From contig RPRQ01000027.1 in NCBI GenBank assembly GCA_003818205.1, positions 1-56,835 of the forward strand: a stretch of DNA of 56,835 bases. The letters run 5' to 3'. Made by a program: the position numbers and the translations under genes. Source of the DNA: Bacteroidales bacterium. Its GTDB lineage: Bacteria; Bacteroidota; Bacteroidia; Bacteroidales; Tenuifilaceae. Under the pieces are notes generated by a model. It was not told the origin of the DNA. It ran no database searches and saw only the letters and a list, made by a program, of their open reading frames with translations. How positions within the stretch are numbered: the first letter of the stretch is position 1; each line of letters opens with the position of its first letter. Positions 8,451-16,621 of this stretch are shown here, in pieces.

Positions 8451-8481
8451 ATTCCGCCTGCACAACTTCATAACCGCTAAC
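8451..8481. repeat. fic gene upstream flank repeat
   Basis: ATTCCGCC (8451-8458) and TTCATAACCGCTAAC (8467-8481) repeat, in compact form, the two motifs found at 7563-7616 beyond the other end of the fic gene. Confidence 0.45.
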
Positions 8482-8502
8482 TTCCTATAAAATCAAACCC
8501 TT

Positions 8503-10002
8503 TTATTTCAACATTATCTGATGAACGTAGTATTTCCCGGTAATCGTTTGAATAGAGTCCAACCTCTTTATATGATAATCCTTAAAAAGAGTTTTAAAAT
8601 CGGAAGTATCAATTAGCGTTTCGCGTGATAAGGTTTTGGGGCGATTGATACAATCGGTTAAAATTATAGAGTCGTTGGCTAACGCTTTACAAATTTTTTG
8701 TTTAACCCGATTAATATCATCGAATTGTGAACCAGAGATAATATTGGAAGGGGCAACACCTGTTATGTATTCTACCCTATTCTCAACGTTTGGTTTATTA
8801 TAAAGTACAAAAAACTGCTTCTTGGTATTCTGCTTCCCTTCAATGATAATTTTGGACATGTGCCTATTACTGTCTAGTATATACCGATTCAGGGGGACTA
8901 AACCCAATGAGATATTCCAAATAAACATTCCCGCAGCAGTTAAACCGAGAAAACGAATCTCATTTTCCATTACTTGAGATAAAACGATAGCCAAAAGAAT
9001 AGGAATCATTACCATAAACTCCGCATTGCCCGAAGATGAAAAAGCAAATACAAGCTGTAGAAAAAGAGCTAATAAGTGTACCCAGACTGTTGGTCTCTTA
9101 ATCCCTTTAATATTCCATTGAATCCGCCTTACATTAAATATTCCGATAGCAATCAAAACTACAGAAAATACACCCGCTATAATAAACAGATTGCTAATTC
9201 TTGGAAGGAGCACCAAGTAGCCATGAACCTGAAAGAATGACCTAAAAAGGCCTATTGCAGTAAACATCAAACTACTTAACCCCGTTGATACGCCCGCAGC
9301 ACCCGAATAGTAGTCGTTAAAAACAAAACGCAAAAAGGCATCTACTGTGAATGGTTGATTATTGTAAAACAGCAAAACCAGTAAATAAGAGATTGGAACA
9401 AGTAGCGCAGGTAGAGCAAAACAAATAATGGGTTTTATTTTTTGGGTAGCCATAACGCCAATTAATAATGATATCCACCAGAAGAACATAACCTGATGAA
9501 AGAGGCAGGCCGTTGCAGCGAATAGTCCAGAATAGAAAAAACTCCTTATTCCGCTTCCCTTCAAACCCTTTACAAGATAATAGCTTCCTAGAATCGAAAA
9601 AAATAGTGGTATTATGTATGTCTCATTTTCAGTAGCATATCTCATTATGCACCATGAACTACCCAAAAAAGCAACCCAAACAATATTCCGTTTAAACTCC
9701 ACTCCTAAGGTTTTAAGTGTCAGACCAAGTAAATATATGGTTGCTGCTGCAAAAAAAGCATTTAAGATTATTAGCAACTTTAGCGTATCAACCTTGATAA
9801 AAAATCCGATTGCGTTGACCCACAAAAACCCTATTGTATTATGGAATAAATGATGAGGAAGAAACAGGTTAATACCCTGTTTTACGTATAAAGCGTACCC
9901 CCATGAGTCAATTGAGCTATTCGTGGTTGGAAGAATCAAGTATATCAGTAAAACCAATAATGGAACAATTAATATCTTTCCTTTCGGTGTGATGAATTTC
10001 AT
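8503..10002 (-). CDS. multi-spanning membrane protein, possible GT-C transferase
   Basis: 499 residues with about ten to twelve hydrophobic segments (first at 10-26) and a soluble C-terminal tail of about 120 residues. The first loop carries SSIDSWGYALYVKQG, an acidic residue placed as in GT-C enzymes, and later HQVMFFWW. I do not recognise the exact family. Together with the gene at 6142 it suggests lipid-linked sugar handling at the membrane, but the two are on opposite strands and separated by the fic gene. Hypothetical membrane protein is the safe call. Confidence 0.5.
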   Translation of the reverse strand: MKFITPKGKILIVPLLVLLIYLILPTTNSSIDSWGYALYVKQGINLFLPHHLFHNTIGFLWVNAIGFFIKVDTLKLLIILNAFFAAATIYLLGLTLKTLGVEFKRNIVWVAFLGSSWCIMRYATENETYIIPLFFSILGSYYLVKGLKGSGIRSFFYSGLFAATACLFHQVMFFWWISLLIGVMATQKIKPIICFALPALLVPISYLLVLLFYNNQPFTVDAFLRFVFNDYYSGAAGVSTGLSSLMFTAIGLFRSFFQVHGYLVLLPRISNLFIIAGVFSVVLIAIGIFNVRRIQWNIKGIKRPTVWVHLLALFLQLVFAFSSSGNAEFMVMIPILLAIVLSQVMENEIRFLGLTAAGMFIWNISLGLVPLNRYILDSNRHMSKIIIEGKQNTKKQFFVLYNKPNVENRVEYITGVAPSNIISGSQFDDINRVKQKICKALANDSIILTDCINRPKTLSRETLIDTSDFKTLFKDYHIKRLDSIQTITGKYYVHQIMLK

Positions 10003-10223
10003 TTTGAAAATAGTAAACTATTGATTTTGCATTTTACCCTAATTCGTAACTATTTAGGTCTTTCTTCCCAGTTTGAATAAATACACAGACAAATATAATT
10101 GTTTAATTTTATATCTCATTAGCTATCAGTGGTTCTGAAAATACCATTTTAAAATTACCCGCTCAAAATGAATAATGGTAATTTCTTTTATCCCCCAATC
10201 AACCTATAACCCTGCAAAACAAT

Positions 10224-10231
10224 TACATTTG
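10224..10231 (+). promoter_or_regulatory. candidate -7 box for rnr
   Basis: TACATTTG matches TAnnTTTG and lies 69 bases before the rnr start. No TTG is seen at the right distance upstream, so this is tentative. Confidence 0.35.
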
Positions 10232-10254
10232 TATTGTTGTTGTTAAAACACAAG

Positions 10255-10281
10255 CCCGTCAGGGATTAGAACCCTGACGGG
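10255..10281. repeat. GC-rich hairpin in rnr leader
   Basis: CCCGTCAGGG (10255-10264), loop ATTAGAA, CCCTGACGGG (10272-10281): perfect 10-bp stem ending 18 bases before the rnr start codon and without a U-tract. The remainder of the 297-base gap 10003-10299 shows no gene. Confidence 0.8.
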
Positions 10282-10299
10282 GTTAAACCAAGGAATAGT

Positions 10300-12510
10300 A
10301 TGAAAAACAAAAAGAAGAAACACGATAAAAAGGCCAAGGGCAGTATTCGTAAGAAAGATTTAATTAAGGAAATTCTACAGCTATTCGCCAATAATCCAAC
10401 CTACACCTATAACTATAAGCAGATTGCAAAGCAGCTCAATATTAAGGACGATGGTCCTCGGGTGATGATTACCGAGGTGTTGTACGAGTTGAAGTTCAGC
10501 GGAACGCTCGAAGAGGTTTATACCGGTAAGTTCAAGCTTAAAGCGTTAGCGGGCTATGCGATAGGAACCATTGAAATAGGTCGCGATGGTACAGCCGAAG
10601 TGCATACAGAGGATAACCGAGAGGTATTTATCCCCGAATTTCGCCTCAATCATGCTCTGCACGGTGACAGGGTTCAGATTCTTATATCGCATCGCATGAA
10701 GCGCGACCTTCCCGAAGGAGAGGTCGTTAAGGTTCTTGAGCGGGCTAAGCGAAATTTTGTGGGAACCATAAGCATTGAGCGGAACTACGCATTTCTTATC
10801 CCAGATAATAAGCAGATGCCCTATGATATCTTCATCGCTCAAAAAGATTTGAAAAAGGCGAAGAATGGGCAAAAGGTAATTGCACGCATTACCGATTGGC
10901 CGGCCAATATGAAGAATCCGAACGGAGAGGTGATTGAGGTGCTTGGTAATCCTGGGGTAAATGAGGTGGAGATGCACGCAATACTCGCTGAGTTTGAACT
11001 TCCCTACCGTTTCCCGGAGGAGCTCGATACCCTAGCCAAAAAGATCAGCGAAAAGATTACATCCAAAGATTATAACGAGCGTCGAGATTTTAGGGATATT
11101 CCAACCTTTACCATCGACCCGGTTGATGCAAAGGATTTTGACGATGCCCTCTCGTTCCGAGTCTTGACCAACGGAAACTACGAGATTGGCGTTCACATTG
11201 CCGATGTTACGCATTATGTGGACTCAGGATCGCCCATTGATAACGAAGCGATTGAGCGTGGTACTTCGGTCTATCTGGTTGACCGCTGCGTTCCGATGCT
11301 TCCCGAAAGGCTCTCGAATTTTATCTGCTCGCTCCGACCTAACGAGGAGAAGCTCTGCTTCTCGGCGGTATTTGAGATGACCGGCTCCGCTGAAATTATT
11401 AATACTTGGTTTGGTCGAACGGTAATCCTTTCGAAGCGTCGATTTACCTACGAAGAAGCTCAAACCGTTATTGAAACCCGAAAGGGGGATATGCTGAACG
11501 AAATTCTAAAGCTACATGAGCTAGCCCAAATACTTCGAAAAACTCGATTTAAAGCTGGGGCAATTGGTTTTGAGCGAACCGAGGTTAAGTTCAACCTCGA
11601 CGAAAAAGGTAAACCACTTGGCGTTTTCTTTAAGGAGAACAAGGAGTCGAATCAGCTGATTGAGGAGTTTATGCTGCTTGCCAATAAAAAGGTTGCCGAG
11701 TTTGTTGGAAAGGCTAAGGATAAAAATAAGGTTAAACCCTTCGTTTACCGAATCCACGATAAGCCCAACCCCGAGAAATTCGAATCGTTTCGTAGCTTCA
11801 TCACCCGCTTTGGATACAACATCGAAGGCGGCAGCGAAAAGCAGATCAGCAAATCGTTGAATAAGCTGATGGATGAGGTGAAAGGGAAGAAAGAGCAGAA
11901 CCTAATCGAAACCCTTGCGCTCCGTTCGATGGCAAAGGCTCGATACTCAACCAATAATATTGGGCATTACGGTTTAGCCTTTTTGCACTACACCCATTTT
12001 ACATCGCCCATCCGCCGTTACCCCGATATGATGGTTCATAGGCTGTTAGCGCACTATCTGAGTCATGGTAATCCTAAGGATGAGCAATCGCTCGAAAAAC
12101 TCTGCAAGCACTCATCGGATATGGAGGTTAGAGCCACTGAGGCTGAACGCGCATCGATTAAATATAAGCAGGTTGAGTTCATGTCCGATAAGGTTGGACA
12201 GGAATTTTCAGGGGTTATATCTGGGGTTGCAGGATTTGGCCTTTTCGTTGAGCTAATCGATAGCAAGTGCGAGGGCATGGTCCCCATTCGTGAGCTGGCT
12301 GACGATTTTTACGAGTTCGATGAGGACAACTACTGCCTAATCGGCAAGCAAACGGGTAAACGATTCCAGCTGGGCGATGAGGTGCGGATTGAGGTTTGGC
12401 GAACCAATCTTGCCAAAAAGCATCTCGATTTTAGGTTGGTTGAAGTTGAAACGAGCAACAAACCAATCTATAGGAAACCCGTTAAGCCAAAATCAAGAAA
12501 AAGACGATAA
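10300..12510 (+). CDS. rnr: ribonuclease R
   Basis: 3'-5' processive exoribonuclease of 736 residues that degrades structured RNA. A lysine-rich N-terminus (MKNKKKKHDKKAKG) and winged helix-like region (about 20-80) come first, then cold-shock domains (about 80-215), and the RNB catalytic domain (about 255-590) with metal ligands D273, D279, D281 and D282 in DPVDAKDFDDALSF. A C-terminal S1 domain follows (about 635-715, GVISGVAGFGLFVEL), with a basic tail. Length and order match RNase R rather than RNase II. Single gene with a hairpin leader. Confidence 0.96.
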   Translation: MKNKKKKHDKKAKGSIRKKDLIKEILQLFANNPTYTYNYKQIAKQLNIKDDGPRVMITEVLYELKFSGTLEEVYTGKFKLKALAGYAIGTIEIGRDGTAEVHTEDNREVFIPEFRLNHALHGDRVQILISHRMKRDLPEGEVVKVLERAKRNFVGTISIERNYAFLIPDNKQMPYDIFIAQKDLKKAKNGQKVIARITDWPANMKNPNGEVIEVLGNPGVNEVEMHAILAEFELPYRFPEELDTLAKKISEKITSKDYNERRDFRDIPTFTIDPVDAKDFDDALSFRVLTNGNYEIGVHIADVTHYVDSGSPIDNEAIERGTSVYLVDRCVPMLPERLSNFICSLRPNEEKLCFSAVFEMTGSAEIINTWFGRTVILSKRRFTYEEAQTVIETRKGDMLNEILKLHELAQILRKTRFKAGAIGFERTEVKFNLDEKGKPLGVFFKENKESNQLIEEFMLLANKKVAEFVGKAKDKNKVKPFVYRIHDKPNPEKFESFRSFITRFGYNIEGGSEKQISKSLNKLMDEVKGKKEQNLIETLALRSMAKARYSTNNIGHYGLAFLHYTHFTSPIRRYPDMMVHRLLAHYLSHGNPKDEQSLEKLCKHSSDMEVRATEAERASIKYKQVEFMSDKVGQEFSGVISGVAGFGLFVELIDSKCEGMVPIRELADDFYEFDEDNYCLIGKQTGKRFQLGDEVRIEVWRTNLAKKHLDFRLVEVETSNKPIYRKPVKPKSRKRR

Positions 12511-12800
12511 ATAATGTCCGTTCGACATAAGAAACTATTTAAATGCAATATTATCAGTATTTTACTTTATTGGAAAAAATGGAATGATGGAATATTGCCT
12601 GCCTGTCGCCTACCCGGTTGGCAGGGCAGACAGGGATGAAAAAAGTTAGAAGTAACTCCAATATTGACTTCGTCGTCCGGCAGTTGCCGGATCGCTCCTG
12701 TTCCATTATTTCAGTCTTCCAAAAACATACTGTTAGTATTAAAGCACTAATAAATAGCGATATAACATGCATTGTTATATCGAATTCACGTTAAATAATA
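12511..12800. repeat. 290-bp non-coding inverted-repeat unit
   Basis: Bounded by two inverted copies of the dispersed 25-bp repeat (12511-12533 and 12773-12800). Inside lie a diverged copy of the CCTGCC palindrome (12598-12634), the small stem CCGGCAGTTGCCGG, and the hairpin CGATATAACA (12758-12767) with TGTTATATCG (12773-12782). No credible gene is inside. It fills the gap between rnr and the lipoprotein gene. Confidence 0.6.
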
Positions 12801-12821
12801 AATTAAAAACCTAACCTATTT

Positions 12822-14057
12822 ATGAAGAGACTGTTAGTTATTGCTGTTGCCCTAGCAATATTTGCTAGCTGCGGTAAAAAGAGCGAGATTAAGCAAGGCC
12901 CTTGGCTCGGAGTAATCCAAATCGATCCATCAGATAAGAGCATGGATTTACCAATAAATATGAACTACTCCGTTAACGAGCAGGGTGTACCACAAATGGT
13001 AATTACAAATGCCGATGAGAAGATTGTTATCGATGAAATTACCAAAAGTGGTGATACCCTTTTCATGAAACTCCCTGTATTCACGAGTGAAATCGTTGCT
13101 ATTTTCCGTAACGACTCATTAGTGGGCAAATACTACCCAAAGGGTATAGCTGCAGGAAACCCATATAAATTCTTTGCCCTAGCAGGGATAACCGATCGAT
13201 TTCCTTGGTTTACCGAAAAGGCAACGTATAATGTTACTGGTCGTTGGAAGGTAATTGAAAACCCGGGTACACCCGATTCCACTATAATGGTTGGCGAGTT
13301 TAAACAGAATGGTGATCGGGTTACTGGTACTTTTCTTAATACAACTGGCGATTATCGTTACCTAGAGGGAAAAGTATCGGGGAATAAATTCTTCCTATCG
13401 GCTGTTGACGGTTCGCATACCTTTATTATCACCGCTGAGCTGACCAACGAAAACACTATGGAAAACGGTCGCTTTATGGGAAGCCCAAAATGGGTAAGCC
13501 AATGGTGTGCTGAGCGCAATGAAAAGATTGAACTACCCACCAACGAACAGCTGGTAAGGGTAAAGAAAGGCTACTCAACCCTTGATTTTGCAGGAATTGA
13601 TATGAACGGACAACAGGTAACCTCGAAGGATAAACGATTTGAGAGAAAAGTAGTTGCAGTTCTTGCTGGTGGAAGCTGGTGCCCAAACTGTTTAGATGAA
13701 GCACGGTTATTCAGCAAGCTATATAGCAAGTATAAAGATCAAGGTTTTGAGGTTGTTGCCCTAAATTTTGAGGATAAAACGTTTGAACCCTCAAAGAAAA
13801 AGATGGAACGCTTTATCAAGCAAACCGGTGCAAACTATACCTTCCTTTACGTGTCGCCTCGAGGTGGTGCAAAGCGAGATTCTGTGCTTTACCCGATCGA
13901 AGGTCAAATGGCATTTCCCACGGGTTTATTAATTGATAGGCTTGGGAATATTAGAAGGGTTGAAACCGGTTTTTCAGGTCCTGGAACAGGCGAACACTAT
14001 ACCAAATTTGTTGATGAGACCACTAAGCTGATTGAATTACTTCTAAGCGAAAAGTAA
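12822..14057 (+). CDS. thioredoxin-fold lipoprotein (TlpA-like)
   Basis: 411 residues. The signal peptide ends in a lipobox-like FASC with C17 as the lipidated residue. A beta-rich N-terminal region (about 25-240) has no motif I recognise. The C-terminal thioredoxin-like domain (about 250-408) has redox motif W286-C-P-N-C290, followed by a helix and VVALNFED. It probably exchanges disulfides or electrons in the periplasm while anchored to a membrane. TlpA/AhpC-type lipoproteins with a long N-terminal extension are frequent in Bacteroidota. Single gene; substrate unknown. Confidence 0.85.
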   Translation: MKRLLVIAVALAIFASCGKKSEIKQGPWLGVIQIDPSDKSMDLPINMNYSVNEQGVPQMVITNADEKIVIDEITKSGDTLFMKLPVFTSEIVAIFRNDSLVGKYYPKGIAAGNPYKFFALAGITDRFPWFTEKATYNVTGRWKVIENPGTPDSTIMVGEFKQNGDRVTGTFLNTTGDYRYLEGKVSGNKFFLSAVDGSHTFIITAELTNENTMENGRFMGSPKWVSQWCAERNEKIELPTNEQLVRVKKGYSTLDFAGIDMNGQQVTSKDKRFERKVVAVLAGGSWCPNCLDEARLFSKLYSKYKDQGFEVVALNFEDKTFEPSKKKMERFIKQTGANYTFLYVSPRGGAKRDSVLYPIEGQMAFPTGLLIDRLGNIRRVETGFSGPGTGEHYTKFVDETTKLIELLLSEK

Positions 14058-14070
14058 GAATTTGAAAAGT

Positions 14071-14189
14071 TTCACGCAAACCTGCATGCAGGCAAAGGTC
14101 GCAAAGTAAAAACGCAAAGTTGATTTAATCAGATTAACAATGCGAAACCTTTGCGATCTTTGCGTCTTCGTACTTGCAAGTGCTGTGAA
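14071..14189. repeat. long hairpin with inserted palindromes
   Basis: The backbone pairs TTCACGCAAA...GGTCGCAAAG with CCTTTGCGATCTTTGCG...GTGAA. The left arm is interrupted by the palindrome CCTGCATGCAGG (14081-14092) with CAAA on both sides (14077-14080, 14093-14096). The right arm is interrupted by the palindrome ACTTGCAAGT (14172-14181). The gap 14058-14213 contains nothing else. Confidence 0.7.
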
Positions 14190-14213
14190 CCCCACGAAGT
14201 AATATTTTAACTA

Positions 14214-15767
14214 TTAACTACTCCTATACCGTTTAAAAATAATATTGTAAACTGCTTTAAAGAAGTACTTAACATCGGTGTTGAACGGGTGTTTCTCGTA
14301 AGCATCAAGGTATTTCATTTCCGAATCCATAATCTCCTCAAGGGTTTTTGGGTAATCGACGTAAAAAGGAGGAATAAGTCCTGGTTTAAACTTTACCCTT
14401 TTTTCTTGAAGCTCTTGGGTATAAAGGTTGAAATAATGCTTGCTTAGCGGACGTACCCCAACAAGTTTTAAATCACCTCTGAAAAGGTTAATAAGCATGG
14501 GCAGCTCATCAATCCAAAACTTACGCATAAATCTACCAACGGTTGATACCCTAAAATCGTTCCTGATTTTACCTCCCTCCTGCAGGTTGTGCTTATCGAA
14601 AATATAACTCTGTAGGTATTCGGCATATGGGTGCATAGTCCGCATCTTATAAACTTTTATAATCTTTCCACCCTTCCCAATCCTTTTTAATTTAATAATA
14701 GGCCCATAGGTTGGTTCAAGATCAAATTCAGGATGCTTAAACTTTCGGGCGATTACAAAGAATAAATTATCAATATACTCCTCTTCAACTACCTCAAATC
14801 CACAGGAATAAAGCCTTCCAAGAAGTTCAGCCCGACTTATCACCCTATTTTCACCCCGGGTAAGTAGAAAGTAAATGTTCTTAGTTATAGGAAATTTTGG
14901 GAATACCCTCTTTAGAAAGTAATCAAGCGTATAGTAGATATAGTTGAGAACTGGTGGAAACTTTGCCAATATTCGTTTTTTCCGTAGCTCCTTGGTTTCG
15001 GCAAGGCAGATGAAAAGTCCACCTTTGGGTAATTTTTCGTTAACCGCTTCGAAAAATTTGTTAATTCGCCGAATATCGTTAACCCGTTTAAAGTTGACAA
15101 TTGAGCTATAGTAATCGTCGCGCTGATTTGAAACATTGAACTTGGTGGTGGTTGATAAAATAAGGGTGGTTTCAGAGAAAAGGTTTACCGCTTTCTCGAA
15201 ATAGCAGTATGCTGTACGACCCAATTCAAAGACAATCTCCTTCTTAATGGAAATTTCCCGCTTGCTATCGACTTGCTTTGGCTCAGAAATTCTGTAAGGC
15301 TGCTCAATGGTTCGTGACTTTGCTTTTCGAGCCCTGGGTTGAAAAAAATCATCGGATAGAACCTTGGTCTTCTTTAGCATTACCCAAAAATAGAAGAATG
15401 AAATCTCGATAATTGTAGTAAAGCCAATTGTACCCATTACAATAAACCGTGAGTATTTGTCGTCCCGTAAGAAGTATATTAGTATTGTTGAAACAGCGAG
15501 GATGCTAACATTGCTAAGTATAATTTGCCTTGTGTTATCGATATGTTTCTTCGCATCCAGCTTGTACTTATTAAAAAGCAACGAGATTATTAACCAAATA
15601 ACTCCAAAAAGAATAAATGCATCGGAATAGTTTTCAATGTAGGATATAAATGATGAATGTTTTAGCATGACGCTAATCCAAAACCCTATTACAATAAATA
15701 GGAGATCGAAAAGGATAAACCCAACTACTCTTCGGCTCATTTTTAATTTTTTGATAAGTTTTGCCAA
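14214..15767 (-). CDS. polyprenyl-phosphate sugar-1-phosphate transferase
   Basis: 517 residues. Four hydrophobic segments lie in about 13-140. A central region (about 180-365) looks like the C-terminal half of a class I methyltransferase (NEKLPKGGLFICLAETKEL, then LLGRLYSCGFEVVEEEYIDNLFFVIARK). The C-terminal catalytic domain (about 365-515) has VYKMRTM, RKFWIDELPMLINLF and LKLVGVRPLS, typical of WcaJ/PglC-type bacterial sugar transferases. It loads the first sugar phosphate onto undecaprenyl phosphate for surface glycan assembly. The middle replaces the usual CoA-binding-like domain. No glycan cluster surrounds it. Confidence 0.85.
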   Translation of the reverse strand: MAKLIKKLKMSRRVVGFILFDLLFIVIGFWISVMLKHSSFISYIENYSDAFILFGVIWLIISLLFNKYKLDAKKHIDNTRQIILSNVSILAVSTILIYFLRDDKYSRFIVMGTIGFTTIIEISFFYFWVMLKKTKVLSDDFFQPRARKAKSRTIEQPYRISEPKQVDSKREISIKKEIVFELGRTAYCYFEKAVNLFSETTLILSTTTKFNVSNQRDDYYSSIVNFKRVNDIRRINKFFEAVNEKLPKGGLFICLAETKELRKKRILAKFPPVLNYIYYTLDYFLKRVFPKFPITKNIYFLLTRGENRVISRAELLGRLYSCGFEVVEEEYIDNLFFVIARKFKHPEFDLEPTYGPIIKLKRIGKGGKIIKVYKMRTMHPYAEYLQSYIFDKHNLQEGGKIRNDFRVSTVGRFMRKFWIDELPMLINLFRGDLKLVGVRPLSKHYFNLYTQELQEKRVKFKPGLIPPFYVDYPKTLEEIMDSEMKYLDAYEKHPFNTDVKYFFKAVYNIIFKRYRSS

Positions 15768-15923
15768 TATAGCATATTATGTCCTATGTTTTAACAACCT
15801 TTCATAAATGTTACAAAAGTAATACGTAATCTATTGCTGAAAGATACTTTTTACCATACTTATTATTTGGTAATTAACTATCAACATCGTTTACTTAAGA
15901 ATGATTTATCAACACATTAATAA

Positions 15924-15943
15924 CCACGCCTTAAAAGGCGTGG
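15924..15943. repeat. perfect hairpin
   Basis: CCACGCCTT-AA-AAGGCGTGG, with no U-tract. A second weaker hairpin follows, GGCTTTAACCA (15966-15976) with TGGCTAAAGCC (15994-16004). Both lie in the 854-base gap 15768-16621, which carries no gene. Confidence 0.75.
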
Positions 15944-16025
15944 GATAAGTCAAACTACAAACTAGGGCTTTAACCAAAAAAACTTGAAGCATGTGGCTAA
16001 AGCCAATATTCATGTTGTTTTTAAT

Positions 16026-16166
16026 GAGGCTGTCTCAAAAGTCAAACTTAACCACGAAGAACTCTAAGGATACACAAAGGACACAAAGTAAAAGTATTGA
16101 AAATAAATACTTTGTAAACTTCGTGACCTTTGGGGTTAAATTTTCCTCGGCTTTTCAGACAGCCTC
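16026..16166. mobile_element. 141-bp MITE-like element
   Basis: Terminal inverted repeats GAGGCTGTCTCAAAAG (16026-16041) and CTTTTCAGACAGCCTC (16151-16166), 15 of 16 pairs. The interior has no transposase and carries a CACGAAG...ACACAAAGGACACAAAG hairpin of the kind seen elsewhere in the window. Ends of this type (GAGGCTGTC) are common in insertion sequences. Flanks TTAAT and TTATT match only 4 of 5, so a target duplication is doubtful. Confidence 0.6.
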
Positions 16167-16221
16167 TTATTGATAAAAAAAACAAAAGTTCTTAACGAAA
16201 CTACATTGAATTAACTATTAA

Positions 16222-16466
16222 GGCTCTTTTCTAAATAATGGATGATTATTATGAGCTTCAGCGAGCATTAATAGCGCTAAGTACTTAGAGTGCCTAGAGT
16301 TAATGAGAGTGTGGCGGGTGACAAGTAATAGCTTGATGAACTTCTGGTTTATTCACATACTGAATTTTAAAATTGACTCCCGATAATTTCTTCAACAACT
16401 CAAGGCACTTAAGGCACTCGAAGTACTCTAAGTACTATAAAATCAATCGATATTTAGAATAGAGCC
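16222..16466. mobile_element. 245-bp MITE with 8-bp target duplication
   Basis: Terminal inverted repeats GGCTCTTTTCTAAATA (16222-16237) and TATTTAGAATAGAGCC (16451-16466), 15 of 16 pairs, flanked by the identical direct repeat ACTATTAA (16214-16221 and 16467-16474). The interior is non-coding with a second pair of inverted words (AAGTACTTAGAG near 16280 and CTCTAAGTACT near 16428). GGCTCTT ends and 8-bp duplications recall ISL3-type elements; that family assignment is inference. Confidence 0.85.
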
Positions 16467-16563
16467 ACTATTAATAATGCGGGTAATTACCATAAACCCC
16501 AAAGATTGATCCGAAAGATTGAAAATATTATTGCTACATGCACATTTGAAAAATATAAGATTG

Positions 16564-16571
16564 TACCTTTG
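16564..16571 (+). promoter_or_regulatory. candidate -7 box
   Basis: TACCTTTG fits TAnnTTTG, 50 bases before the gene at 16622. The nearest TTTG upstream (16545-16548) is only 15 bases away, shorter than usual. Confidence 0.35.
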
Positions 16572-16621
16572 CATAACCTTTGCTCCTGTTCAATAAGTTA
16601 GCTTTCTCTATTTAAGTTGAT

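Noticed and set aside
12554-12772. 72-codon ORF on the minus strand
   Set aside because: Made entirely of palindromic repeat sequence within the unit 12511-12800.
15991-16173. 60-codon ORF on the plus strand
   Set aside because: It lies across the inverted ends and hairpin of the element at 16026-16166 and has no recognisable features.
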